Origin: UBA5109 sp038148755
GTDB lineage: Bacteria; Pseudomonadota; Gammaproteobacteria; Pseudomonadales; Pseudohongiellaceae
Length of the DNA: 64,000 nt
Direction of reading: 5' to 3'
NCBI GenBank assembly: GCA_038148755.1
Contig: JAYQWA010000002.1
Span: forward strand, 1-64,000
Position numbers and translations under genes: made by a program. Under the pieces are notes generated by a model. That model saw nothing but the letters and a program-made list of their open reading frames with translations. It was not told where the DNA came from and did not search any database. Position 1 is the first letter of the stretch. Every line of letters starts with the position of its first letter. Shown here one piece after another: positions 35,812 to 45,151 of the stretch.

Positions 35812-36237
35812 ATGACTACTAAAATTTTTATTGCTTCTTTCATTGTTGCTGTCGTACTCAGCTTACTGGCTTATCTTGTAAATCTTGACAGCCTGTTCCC
35901 CGCACTTGTTGCCTATTTCTGTATGGCATTGCTTAGTGGCTGTCTGACGACATTCTGGGTTGTTCGCCCTCGTTCTGAGCCTTCTACCAAAAAACAAAAA
36001 CGCAGCAGAAAACGCCAGAAAGACCTGGGCCCAAAAGAAGTCGGTTCAGTAAAGTGGTTCAGTGCCAGTAAAGGCTATGGTTTTGTCACTCGAGAAAGCG
36101 GTGAAGATATTTTTGTACACTTCCGTTCTATCGATGGCAAAGGCCACCGGATTCTGCAGCAAGGCGACAAAGTCGAATTCGCTGTTACCCAAGGAGACAA
36201 AGGGCTACAGGCTGAAAACGTCAGCGCTATTAAATAA
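35812..36237 (+). CDS. membrane-anchored cold-shock domain protein
   Basis: 141 residues. Two hydrophobic helices (about 5-24 and 29-51) are followed by a very basic linker (KKQKRSRKRQK) and a complete cold-shock domain (about 75-141): VGSVKWFSASKGYGFVTRE with RNP-1 KGYGFV, and DIFVHF as RNP-2. The domain binds single-stranded RNA or DNA, here held at the inner face of the membrane. Related two-helix plus cold-shock proteins occur in other gammaproteobacteria but their role is not settled. Ribosome site AAGAGA is weak. Confidence 0.85.
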   Translation: MTTKIFIASFIVAVVLSLLAYLVNLDSLFPALVAYFCMALLSGCLTTFWVVRPRSEPSTKKQKRSRKRQKDLGPKEVGSVKWFSASKGYGFVTRESGEDIFVHFRSIDGKGHRILQQGDKVEFAVTQGDKGLQAENVSAIK

Positions 36238-36279
36238 TAAATTAATTTATAGCCATTGCCCGTTATTCAAAGCCACTGC

Positions 36280-36489
36280 TTAATAATGTGGTGGCTTTTC
36301 ATGTTGCCCCTGCCCTGTTAGGACTGGTGCCGCACTCTCCATATCCCGGAGTCTGTCTTCAAACAATTTCATTTGCAGCTGCAACTGATCTATTTGCTGT
36401 TGCTGACTGATCAGAACCTGATTTAATTCAGACAGAGTCTGTTCCTGGAAAGCCCATTTACTTTGAAGCTCTATTAATTCGTCCTGCAT
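36280..36489 (-). CDS. slyX: SlyX family protein
   Basis: 69 residues, a single coiled coil (ELIELQSKWAFQEQTLSELN, then QQQQIDQLQLQM) with the family ending EKPPHY. SlyX's role is unknown. Convergent with the cold-shock gene. Confidence 0.88.
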   Translation of the reverse strand: MQDELIELQSKWAFQEQTLSELNQVLISQQQQIDQLQLQMKLFEDRLRDMESAAPVLTGQGQHEKPPHY

Positions 36490-36579
36490 AAATTACCTTT
36501 GTTATTAGCTGGTTTTACTCTCTAATTTTTTTTGCTTTAATATTCCCGCACAGAATTAAAACATAAGCTGGAAATAATC

Positions 36580-37740
36580 ATGCAGTCTTCATCAAAAAAA
36601 CCACCCATTATATGGACCAATTTAATTGTTCTCGGCCTACCGCCACTTATCTCCTTAACGCTAGTTCCCTGGTACGGCCTGCGTTATGGTTACGATGCCT
36701 TCGAATGGCTATGGTTTTTTATTCTGGTCACTTTTTGTGAAATGTCGATCACGGCCGGTTATCACCGCCTCTGGTCACATAAAGCCTATAAAGCTCACCC
36801 GATTCTTAAGGTGATTTTTGCACTGGGAGGAGCCTGCGCTTTACAGAATCATTGCATTGTCTGGGCTTCTGACCATCGTCGCCATCATCTGCATGTCGAT
36901 GATAATGAAAAAGACCCTTATTCTGCGAATCTTGGTTTCTGGTATTCCCATTTTGGCTGGATGATACGGGACTACGAAAGTGTGAAAACTGACTTAAGCA
37001 ATGTTGATGACCTGTTTAAAGAGCCCATCCTGGTCTGGCAAAAAAAATATTACCTCCCTCTGACTTTACTGATGAACATTGGCCTGCCCCTGTTGCTGGG
37101 TTATATCAATGGTGATATCTGGAGTGCCTTATTATTACTGGGTGTTTTGCGCCTGGTAATAAGTCAGCATTTCACCTACCTGATCAATTCCGCGGCGCAC
37201 ATGTGGGGAACACGCGAGTATGACCCCAAACAGACAGCCCGTGATAACGGCTTCATCGCATTACTGACTTATGGTGAGGGCTACCACAACTATCATCACA
37301 CTTTTGCCTGGGACTACAGGAATGGCGTTAAATGGTATCACTATGATCCGACCAAATGGTTTATCAAAATCTGCTCCTGGCTGAAACTGACCTCCAATTT
37401 GCGCGCCTGCTCCAGTTGGCGCCAGGAACTTACCCGCGTGGAAGTCCAATATCAGAGTGCCTTGGCAAAATGTGAAAAACTGATTGATCCGGTACTCTGG
37501 CGTAAACAGCTTGAAGCCGAGTATCGAACGCTGCTGCAGACTTTGAATCACTGGGCTGAACTCAAACAGCAATGGTATGAGAGAAAATCCAGAACGCTGC
37601 AGGATAAATTCCACGAATTAGAAACTGCACACATACAACAACGTTACAACAAATTAAAGATTCGACTGCGAGATCAACGTAAAAGCTGGGAAACCTTGCT
37701 ACAGAATTTCTCAGCGTTGCCACAACCCCAGGTAAGCTAA
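36580..37740 (+). CDS. acyl-CoA/fatty-acid desaturase (delta-9 type)
   Basis: 386 residues. Four transmembrane helices and the three histidine boxes of membrane diiron desaturases: HRLWSH, HRRHH and HNYHH (in GEGYHNYHHTFAWDYRNG). It inserts a double bond into a saturated acyl chain, adjusting membrane fluidity. A C-terminal extension of about 120 residues, predicted helical and charged, follows the catalytic domain; related extensions occur in bacterial homologues. miaE starts six bases after its stop. Confidence 0.88.
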   Translation: MQSSSKKPPIIWTNLIVLGLPPLISLTLVPWYGLRYGYDAFEWLWFFILVTFCEMSITAGYHRLWSHKAYKAHPILKVIFALGGACALQNHCIVWASDHRRHHLHVDDNEKDPYSANLGFWYSHFGWMIRDYESVKTDLSNVDDLFKEPILVWQKKYYLPLTLLMNIGLPLLLGYINGDIWSALLLLGVLRLVISQHFTYLINSAAHMWGTREYDPKQTARDNGFIALLTYGEGYHNYHHTFAWDYRNGVKWYHYDPTKWFIKICSWLKLTSNLRACSSWRQELTRVEVQYQSALAKCEKLIDPVLWRKQLEAEYRTLLQTLNHWAELKQQWYERKSRTLQDKFHELETAHIQQRYNKLKIRLRDQRKSWETLLQNFSALPQPQVS

Positions 37741-37746
37741 ATCTCT

Positions 37747-38322
37747 GTGGATTTCAAACTGAAACAAGACAGCCCGCAGTCATGGCTGGATGCTGTTCTC
37801 GGTGATTTCGACCAGTTTCTGGTTGATCATGCCAGTTGTGAGAAAAAAGCCTCCGGTATGGCCATTTCCATGATCTCCCATTACCCCGATAAACCCATAC
37901 TGGTTAAAGCCATGCTGGATCTGGCCATTGAAGAGCTGGCACATTTTCGTGATGTCATGGCTCTGCTGCTTGAACAAGGTTTGCAATCCGGCTCAGACCA
38001 GAAAGACCCCTATGTCAACCAACTGCGCAAGGCTATGGATCAGGGCACAGAAGCCTATTTACTGGACAGATTATTGATTGCCAGTATTGTTGAAGCTCGA
38101 GGTGCAGAACGATTTGGTATGATCGCAAAGGCCTTGCCAGACGGGCGATTAAAGACTTTCTATCATTCAATCACAGAATCCGAAAACCAGCATTACAAGC
38201 TGTTTTTATCCCTGGCTGAACAGTATTGTGAGACTGATCTTATCCTGCCACGACTTGAACAGCTATTGGAAATCGAAGCCAATATTATTCGGCAATTACC
38301 CGACCGCCCCGCACTACATTAA
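37747..38322 (+). CDS. miaE: tRNA-(ms2io6A)-hydroxylase
   Basis: 191 residues from GTG at 37747. A ferritin-like diiron enzyme that hydroxylates the isopentenyl side chain of 2-methylthio-N6-isopentenyladenosine at tRNA position 37. DHASCEKKASGMAIS, LAIEELAHFRDVM, VEARGAERFGMIA and ITESENQHYKLF carry the Glu and His iron ligands in the order of the family. It follows the desaturase directly, both being O2-dependent diiron enzymes. The substrate is made by MiaB, encoded in the same window at 50683. Confidence 0.92.
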   Translation: MDFKLKQDSPQSWLDAVLGDFDQFLVDHASCEKKASGMAISMISHYPDKPILVKAMLDLAIEELAHFRDVMALLLEQGLQSGSDQKDPYVNQLRKAMDQGTEAYLLDRLLIASIVEARGAERFGMIAKALPDGRLKTFYHSITESENQHYKLFLSLAEQYCETDLILPRLEQLLEIEANIIRQLPDRPALH

Positions 38323-38484
38323 CGCTGAAAATTCTGCTTTTACCTTGCAAAAAATACTTTATAGCAAGTACCCTACACTCGTTTTCAGGGATTGAGTGTG
38401 CCGTTATTTTTAACCTTGGCACACAATATGCTAAGTCTAGGTAAACTTAAGCAAACTTTTTTAATTATGGACGACTAATACAAC

Positions 38485-39693
38485 ATGCTAAAAAAAATAC
38501 TGTTACCCATAATAATCCTGGTAGGTTCTATCGGCGCCACTGTGGCTCTTGTTGCCAACAGGGAGCAACCGATACAGGAAGAAATAACTGAAGCTCGCCT
38601 GTTAGTGGATGTCATACAGCCACAGCTTCAGGATACCTATATCACAGTTTCCTCACAGGGAACTGTTGAACCACGTACCCGTACCAATATCGTTTCAGAA
38701 GTCAGCGGCCGAGTAACGGAAGTTTCCCCGGCTTTTGTTGCCGGTGGCTTTTTCAGAAACGGCGATGTATTGCTGAAACTGGATGATCAAAATTACCGGG
38801 CTGCTGTCAGTCAGAATGCAGCCGCCGTAGCCACGGCCCGTAGTTTACTTGAACAGGAACGTGGACAGGCTGATGTCGCCCAGCGTGAATGGGACAGAAT
38901 GTCAGAGCAGCAACGTGAACAGATTCGCGCAAGGGACCTGTATCTGCGCAAACCCCAGCTCGAAGAAGCTGAAGCACGCCTTGCCTCTGCCCAGGCAGAC
39001 CTAGAAAAAGCCCAGGCTGATTTAGCCAAAACCATTATTACAGCACCTTATGATGGTCTGGTATCTGCAAAAAATACCGATATTGGTCAATTCGTCAGCA
39101 CGGGTTCTGCCATCGCTGAAATATTTGCTGTGGATTACGCAGAAGTCAGATTACCGATACCTGAAAATAAAATTCAATATCTGGACCTGCCTTCAAGCAT
39201 TCAGGACTTCAATGGCGCTGACACTGCCTATAATTCCGGTTCCGAGGTTGAACTGGTCAGTGATATCGGCAATAGACGTTTTCACTGGAACGGCCATTTA
39301 AGCCGTACAGAAGGTGTACTGGATACCCGTACCAGAGTCCTGTTCAGTGTCGTCCAGGTCAGTGATCCCTATAACCTTTATAACAGCGTACATGAGGAGC
39401 CCTTACGCATCGGCACCTATGTAAACGCTGAAATTCAGGGCCAGTTGTTGGAGGATGTCATGGTTCTGCCACGGCACACGCTGCAGGCAAATGATCTGGT
39501 CTGGGTTGCTGACCAGGAAAACCGACTACGCTCCAGAACGGTCGATGTCATCACCAGTAATGGTGATGGGGTTTATATCAGAGGTGGTCTGCAAGCCGGT
39601 GATAAAGTCGTACTGACACGCATGGAAAATCCCTTAAACAGCACCCCGGTGCAGGTTCAGATGCAACCAGCACTGACTAACACCATTAACTGA
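38485..39693 (+). CDS. RND efflux periplasmic adaptor protein
   Basis: 402 residues with one N-terminal membrane anchor (LLPIIILVGSIGATVALVA) and no lipobox. A biotinyl-lipoyl half-domain (SSQGTVEPRTRTNIVSEVSG), a helical hairpin rich in Ala and Gln (105-175), the second lipoyl half (TIITAPYDGLVSAKN) and beta-barrel and membrane-proximal domains follow. It joins the inner-membrane pump to an outer-membrane channel. The pump gene starts ten bases after it. Confidence 0.9.
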   Translation: MLKKILLPIIILVGSIGATVALVANREQPIQEEITEARLLVDVIQPQLQDTYITVSSQGTVEPRTRTNIVSEVSGRVTEVSPAFVAGGFFRNGDVLLKLDDQNYRAAVSQNAAAVATARSLLEQERGQADVAQREWDRMSEQQREQIRARDLYLRKPQLEEAEARLASAQADLEKAQADLAKTIITAPYDGLVSAKNTDIGQFVSTGSAIAEIFAVDYAEVRLPIPENKIQYLDLPSSIQDFNGADTAYNSGSEVELVSDIGNRRFHWNGHLSRTEGVLDTRTRVLFSVVQVSDPYNLYNSVHEEPLRIGTYVNAEIQGQLLEDVMVLPRHTLQANDLVWVADQENRLRSRTVDVITSNGDGVYIRGGLQAGDKVVLTRMENPLNSTPVQVQMQPALTNTIN

Positions 39694-39703
39694 GCATAGT
39701 GCG

Positions 39704-42700
39704 ATGATACAACCTGATGAACAAAAAGGCCTGATTTCCTGGTTTGCTCACAACCATGTGGCGGCAAATCTGTTGATGTTCATCATCATCATTGCGGGGC
39801 TCTTCTCAGTTACCACCATGACTAAGAAGTCCAACCCGGATTTGTTTATCCCGGTTATTCAAGTGACTGTTGCCTTACCAGGCGCTTCACCGTCGGATGT
39901 CGAAAGCGGCATTATTATTCCAATTGAAAGTGCCGTGGAAAGTGTTGATGGTATAGATTTTATTCGCTCCACCGCTAATGAAGGCCTTGGCACCGTCAAT
40001 CTAGAAATTGATGAAGCCTATGACATCAATGAAGTATTAAATGATGTCAAAGTAAATATTGATGCGATTCAGACTTTCCCGGTTCAGGCAGAACCCGCCA
40101 GAGTGTCAAGAATCATTAACCGCCAGGATGCTATCCGTCTTGCCGTTTATGGCGATATGGATCCGATGAGTCAAAAAGAGCTGGCTCAATCTATTCGTAA
40201 TGAGTTACTTGAACTCCCCGATGTTAATTCAGTGCGAATAGATGGTGTCAGAAATTACGAAATTACCATTGAGGTTTCTGAAGACACCTTACTGAAATAT
40301 GGCCTGACGCTGGATGATATTGCTCAACGCATCCGTTTCTCATCACTCGATTTACCCGCTGGCTCACTGGACACTGCGGGCGGTGAGATTTTGGTAAGAA
40401 CCCAGGCACTAGCCTACAACTATCAGGATTTTGAACAGATCGTGCTGATGACTACCAGTGACGGCACCATTCTCACTGTTGGTGATATTGCCAATGTCAT
40501 TGACGGTTTTGAAGATACTGAAGCGTATGCACGTTTTGATGGTAAACCTACCGTAGAGCTGGCTATTCAAACACTCAGCAACCAAAACGTACTGCAGGTT
40601 ACTGAGACTATCAGAAACTTTGTCGAAAAACGTCGGACTTCACTACCCGAAGGCATCAATATAGATTTGTGGGCTGACACCTCTTTCTACCTTGAAGACA
40701 GACTGAGCATGATGACTGAAAATATGCTGATGGGGGCACTTCTGGTTTTCCTTTTGCTTACCCTGTTTCTGGAAATCCGTCTGGCTTTCTGGGTTATTGT
40801 TGGCATTCCCATTTGTTTTCTGGGCGCCTTTGCCCTGATGCCCAGTATTGATGTGGATATCAATTTAATGAGCCTGTTCGGCTTCATCATGGTGCTTGGT
40901 ATAGTGGTCGATGATGCCATTATCATTGGGGAAAGTGCGCATCATAGTATGACCAAATACGGCCATAGCATTGATAGCGTTGTCCACGGCGCCAATCGGG
41001 TTGCGAAGCCTGCAACTTTTGGCGTTTTAACCACTATTGCCGCTTTTATCCCGCTCATGATGATTACCGGCATTATTTCAGCCTTTACTGCAGCTATTGG
41101 AGGAGTTGTTATACTGTGTCTGATTTTTTCATTGATTGAATCCAAGCTCATTCTGCCCTCTCACCTGGTCCACTTTGGCAAACCAAACAAAAGTGGCTGG
41201 TTTCATCGTTTACAGGAAGGCTGTAACAAAGGACTGGATAAACTGGTCGCTAATTATTACAAACCTTTTCTACAGACCTGCATCAAAAACCGCTATACAA
41301 CCCTGGCCTCCTTCATCGGCATGTTGATATTAAGTGTGGGCTTGATCGCTGGTGGCATCATCCGGGTTGTTTTTCTGCCTGAAATTCCGAGCGACTTCAT
41401 TCAAATAGAACTTACCATGGTCGAAGGCAGCCCTGAACAACAATCCCGGGATGCGATTGATAAGCTGGAAGAAGCCGCTCTATCCCTGAACGATGGTCAT
41501 TTCGAATTCATAGACGCTGAAACCAACGCTGTATCGACAGAAATTCTTGATCACCTGCTGGTAGTCAGCGCCAATATTGCATCGGGGATAGCAGTATTGG
41601 AACTGGATAAGGACGTAGCCAGTCAGATTGATCTTGATCTGGTTACTGAATATATGCGCGACTATATCGGCATTATGCCAGGCATAAAAAGCATTATTTT
41701 TAATAGCTCAGACGGTTTTGGTGGTAGTGCAATATCCTATCAGCTGGTCAGCACCAATCCTGAAGAGCTCACTGCAGCTGCGATTGAGCTGGAAACCCAA
41801 CTGTATACATATACCGGTCTGATCAATATTACCAATGGCGCAGTTAACAGCAAGGATGAGTTGCGTTTAGATATCAAACCTCGCGCTGAAGTCATGGGCT
41901 TGAATTTAAATGACATCTCATCACAGGTACGCAGTGCTTTATTTGGCGCAGAGGCCCAACGACTACAGCGCGGCGATGATGAACTAAAAGTGATGGTGCG
42001 TTATCCTGAATCAGAACGTGTTTCCATTGGCAATCTGGAAAGTATGTATATCAGATCCAACCAGGGGGACACCATACCCTTTACCTCAGTCGCAGATTTC
42101 CAGATAGAACAAGGTTACGCCCGCATAAACCGCGTTGAAGGTGAACAGTCTGTTGCAATTAATGCCGATATTATTGAAAGCTTGGTTGAACCGGCTGAGG
42201 TCGCTAGGGACTTACAGCAAAACTTTTTTCCGCAACTGTTCGCCCGCTACCCAAGTGTCAGTCAACGCACTGACGGAGGCCTATCGGTCACCGGTGATCT
42301 GGTTACCGATATGATTCGGGGCATGATCTTCGCACTATTTGGTATTTATGCACTGCTTGCCGTGCCTTTACGCTCTTATATGCAACCTCTGATTATTATG
42401 GGCGTTATTCCCTTTAGCATAGTCGGCGCCATGGTCGGCCATATTATTATTGATATGCCGCTTAACTTTCTGTCATTTCTCGGCATTATTGCTTTATCTG
42501 GCGTCGTCGTGAATGACAGCATTATTCTGCTTGATTTCATTAATCGCTCAAAAGATAAAATGCCTTTGCTTGATTCTGTTATAAGCGCCGGTACAGCCAG
42601 GTTCCGGGCTATTCTGCTTACCTCAATCACAACCTTTATTGGTCTTTTGCCCATCTTGCTGGAAACCAGCCTGCAGGCGCGCTTTCTGATTCCAATGGCC

Positions 42701-42841
42701 GCTTCTCTGGCCTTTGGCATCCTGTTTGCCACAGTGATAACTTTATTACTGATCCCCTGCCTCTATGTCATTCTGGAAGACTTTACAGGTCTTTTTTCCC
42801 GCAAAGTAAAAAGTGAGCCTGCTGTCATGCCTTTGGGTTAG
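39704..42841 (+). CDS. RND-family efflux permease
   Basis: 1045 residues, 12 transmembrane helices, two large periplasmic loops, HAE-1 type. GIVVDDAIIIGESAHHSM in helix 4 gives the paired Asp of the proton relay and GVVVNDSIILLDFINRS the helix 10 partner. The N-terminus (WFAHNHVAANLLMFIIIIAG) is of the group that also includes uncharacterised marine pumps, not AcrB itself. The substrate is unknown. No outer-membrane channel gene is adjacent. Confidence 0.92.
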   Translation: MIQPDEQKGLISWFAHNHVAANLLMFIIIIAGLFSVTTMTKKSNPDLFIPVIQVTVALPGASPSDVESGIIIPIESAVESVDGIDFIRSTANEGLGTVNLEIDEAYDINEVLNDVKVNIDAIQTFPVQAEPARVSRIINRQDAIRLAVYGDMDPMSQKELAQSIRNELLELPDVNSVRIDGVRNYEITIEVSEDTLLKYGLTLDDIAQRIRFSSLDLPAGSLDTAGGEILVRTQALAYNYQDFEQIVLMTTSDGTILTVGDIANVIDGFEDTEAYARFDGKPTVELAIQTLSNQNVLQVTETIRNFVEKRRTSLPEGINIDLWADTSFYLEDRLSMMTENMLMGALLVFLLLTLFLEIRLAFWVIVGIPICFLGAFALMPSIDVDINLMSLFGFIMVLGIVVDDAIIIGESAHHSMTKYGHSIDSVVHGANRVAKPATFGVLTTIAAFIPLMMITGIISAFTAAIGGVVILCLIFSLIESKLILPSHLVHFGKPNKSGWFHRLQEGCNKGLDKLVANYYKPFLQTCIKNRYTTLASFIGMLILSVGLIAGGIIRVVFLPEIPSDFIQIELTMVEGSPEQQSRDAIDKLEEAALSLNDGHFEFIDAETNAVSTEILDHLLVVSANIASGIAVLELDKDVASQIDLDLVTEYMRDYIGIMPGIKSIIFNSSDGFGGSAISYQLVSTNPEELTAAAIELETQLYTYTGLINITNGAVNSKDELRLDIKPRAEVMGLNLNDISSQVRSALFGAEAQRLQRGDDELKVMVRYPESERVSIGNLESMYIRSNQGDTIPFTSVADFQIEQGYARINRVEGEQSVAINADIIESLVEPAEVARDLQQNFFPQLFARYPSVSQRTDGGLSVTGDLVTDMIRGMIFALFGIYALLAVPLRSYMQPLIIMGVIPFSIVGAMVGHIIIDMPLNFLSFLGIIALSGVVVNDSIILLDFINRSKDKMPLLDSVISAGTARFRAILLTSITTFIGLLPILLETSLQARFLIPMAASLAFGILFATVITLLLIPCLYVILEDFTGLFSRKVKSEPAVMPLG

Positions 42842-42849
42842 GACAGCTG

Positions 42850-44064
42850 ATGTCTATTGCCAAATATCTTCAGCATTACGCTGAGGATGAAATAAAATTT
42901 ACTGAAGCGCTTCATCATCAATGGCAGCAGGTTATTTGCATCCCGGCCTTTGATGAAGTCGATAGCCTCCCTGCCTTAATACAAAGGTTGAGCACGGCGC
43001 ATGACTTACTAGTCATCCTTTTGCTCAACAGTCCTGAATCAGCAGAGCCTGATGCCGTATTAAGTACACAGCAACTTGGCAGTCTGATCAAGCAACAATT
43101 TAACCTGCAGCAAACACTGCATGAAGGTTGTCACTTATTAGAGCTGAATAACAATAATTCACACATCCTGCTGATTGAAAAATACACCATCCCCGATAAA
43201 CAGGGAGTTGGTCTGGCCCGTAAATTAAGCTGTGATATTGCCTGCAAACTCATTCATGAGAATAAAGTTCTGTCGCCCTGGATTCATAACACCGATGCCG
43301 ACGTCATTTTGCCGCCTGACTATTTTGCTGCCAGTCAACAATTACACAATAAACCCAATATCGCCGCCGCACTGTTCCCGTTTAAACATGAACATAACCC
43401 ACAGGTTAAATTTCAACGTAGCCTGCAGCTCTACGAATATTCTCTTTTTTATTATGTTGAGGCTTTAAAGTGGGCTGGCTCGCCTTATGCTTTTCACACT
43501 GTCGGCAGTACACTGCTTTTACATTACAGTTATTATGCGCTGGTACGGGGCTTTCCCAAACGCTCGGCCGGAGAAGATTTTTATTTACTGAACAAGCTAA
43601 AAAAAATCGGCGGAATTGAATCATTAGCTTCGCCTGTCATTACTCTCTCCGGCAGGGCATCCTCCCGAGTTCCCTTCGGCACCGGCCCGGCCATCAATAA
43701 AATAAGTGCACTGCAAAATCCTGATGGTGACTATCGCTTTTATCATCCTGATTGTTTTCTGCATTTGAAGAATTGGTTAGCTGTCATTCCCGACCTGTGG
43801 AAAAACAGAGAACTCAATACGCTGATAAAAGATGAATTACTGTTAAACAGCCTGATAACTATTGGCGCAGCAAAAGCTGTTACTCACGCCTTGAACAACA
43901 GCACAGATCAAAAAAGTTTCATAAAACATTTGCACAACTGGTTTGATGCTTTCCGCACTTTAAAATTAATTCATCAACTGAGAAATTCGAAACTGCAATC
44001 AATCGGGCTTAAGCAATTAAAGGATTATGAAGAAAACTATCCATTTATTGCCAAAGCTGAATAA
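42850..44064 (+). CDS. family-2-type glycosyltransferase-like protein
   Basis: 404 residues starting eight bases after the RND gene. QVICIPAFDEVDSLPALIQ begins a GT-A fold, HNTDADVILPPDYF contains a DxD-type metal site, and RSAGEDFYLLNKLKKIGGI resembles the acceptor loop (G-E-D) of family 2 transferases. No membrane helices. Substrate unknown; the two proteins may act on the same lipid or be merely co-transcribed. Confidence 0.65.
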   Translation: MSIAKYLQHYAEDEIKFTEALHHQWQQVICIPAFDEVDSLPALIQRLSTAHDLLVILLLNSPESAEPDAVLSTQQLGSLIKQQFNLQQTLHEGCHLLELNNNNSHILLIEKYTIPDKQGVGLARKLSCDIACKLIHENKVLSPWIHNTDADVILPPDYFAASQQLHNKPNIAAALFPFKHEHNPQVKFQRSLQLYEYSLFYYVEALKWAGSPYAFHTVGSTLLLHYSYYALVRGFPKRSAGEDFYLLNKLKKIGGIESLASPVITLSGRASSRVPFGTGPAINKISALQNPDGDYRFYHPDCFLHLKNWLAVIPDLWKNRELNTLIKDELLLNSLITIGAAKAVTHALNNSTDQKSFIKHLHNWFDAFRTLKLIHQLRNSKLQSIGLKQLKDYEENYPFIAKAE

Positions 44065-44072
44065 ACGGGTTC

Positions 44073-45077
44073 CTAATAAATAACCAGCGGTGCCTCGTCC
44101 AGTGCAGAAAGTTGTTCCCTGAGTTCCAGAATATGACCGGCCCAGTAAGCCCCAGTATTAAACCAGGGAAAACTAAGAGGAAAAGCCGGGTCATCCCAAC
44201 GTCTTGCCAGCCAGGCGCTGTAATGCATCAGGCGCAGGGTTCTGAACGTTTCCACTAAAGCCAGTTCAGCCGGGTTAAAGTGATAAAACTCGTTATAGCC
44301 TTCTACCAGTTCAGCTAACTGTAACAGCCGTTGCTCACGCGAGCCGGATAGCAGCATCCATAAATCCTGAATGGCTGGCCCCATCATGCAATCATCAAGA
44401 TCAACAAAGTGCGGAGTATCTTCACGCCAGAGGACATTGCCGATATGGCAATCTCCATGTATGCGAAGCAGTTTTGGCGCTACTACCGTTTTGCTGATTG
44501 CATGCATACGTTCAATAAGATCTTTTGACAAAGACTCATAGGCCGGACGTAAATCTTCCGGCAAAAAATTCTGCTCCAGTAAAAAAGCCGCACTTCGTTC
44601 AGCAAACAGTTCAATTGTAATGGTGTTACGGGTCTGAAAATCATGCATGGCACCGGCCTGATGTAAGCGTCCCAGAAAACGCCCCATGACCAGTAAGTTA
44701 TCCAGGTTATCCAGTTCAGGTGGGTGACCGCCACGGCGTTCAAATATCGCAAAACGAAAGCCTTCAAACTCCATCAAGGTCTGTGTTTTACCATTGCCAA
44801 GCGCAAACTGTTGCGGAGGAACCACCGGAATCTCCAGCTCAGCCAGCTCAAGACTGAAATCATGCTCTTCAAGTATCTGCGCCGTACTCCAGCGCTGGGG
44901 ACGGTAAAACTTGGCAATGACCGGATTGGATTCTTCAATACCTACCTGATAAACCCTGTTCTCATAGGAGTTCAGGGCCAGTACCCGAGCATCTGAAATC
45001 AGACCACAGCTCTCAACGGCATCTATAACCCTATCCGGACTTAAGCGAGCAAAAGCATGATCTGAGTCGATTTTCAT
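44073..45077 (-). CDS. srkA: stress response kinase A (YihE)
   Basis: 334 residues with a choline-kinase/APH fold. LNSYENRVYQVGIE starts the nucleotide lobe, HGDCHIGNVLW is the catalytic loop and FVDLDDCMMGPAIQDLWM the metal-binding loop. In E. coli SrkA is a Ser/Thr kinase that counters a programmed-death response to envelope stress. Normal length. Convergent with the glycosyltransferase-like gene and divergent from hemH. Confidence 0.92.
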   Translation of the reverse strand: MKIDSDHAFARLSPDRVIDAVESCGLISDARVLALNSYENRVYQVGIEESNPVIAKFYRPQRWSTAQILEEHDFSLELAELEIPVVPPQQFALGNGKTQTLMEFEGFRFAIFERRGGHPPELDNLDNLLVMGRFLGRLHQAGAMHDFQTRNTITIELFAERSAAFLLEQNFLPEDLRPAYESLSKDLIERMHAISKTVVAPKLLRIHGDCHIGNVLWREDTPHFVDLDDCMMGPAIQDLWMLLSGSREQRLLQLAELVEGYNEFYHFNPAELALVETFRTLRLMHYSAWLARRWDDPAFPLSFPWFNTGAYWAGHILELREQLSALDEAPLVIY

Positions 45078-45151
45078 GAACCTGCAGTATTAAAAACGTT
45101 ACAATACGCACGATTAAAACAAACTCACTGTATAAAGAGAAATAAACAATA

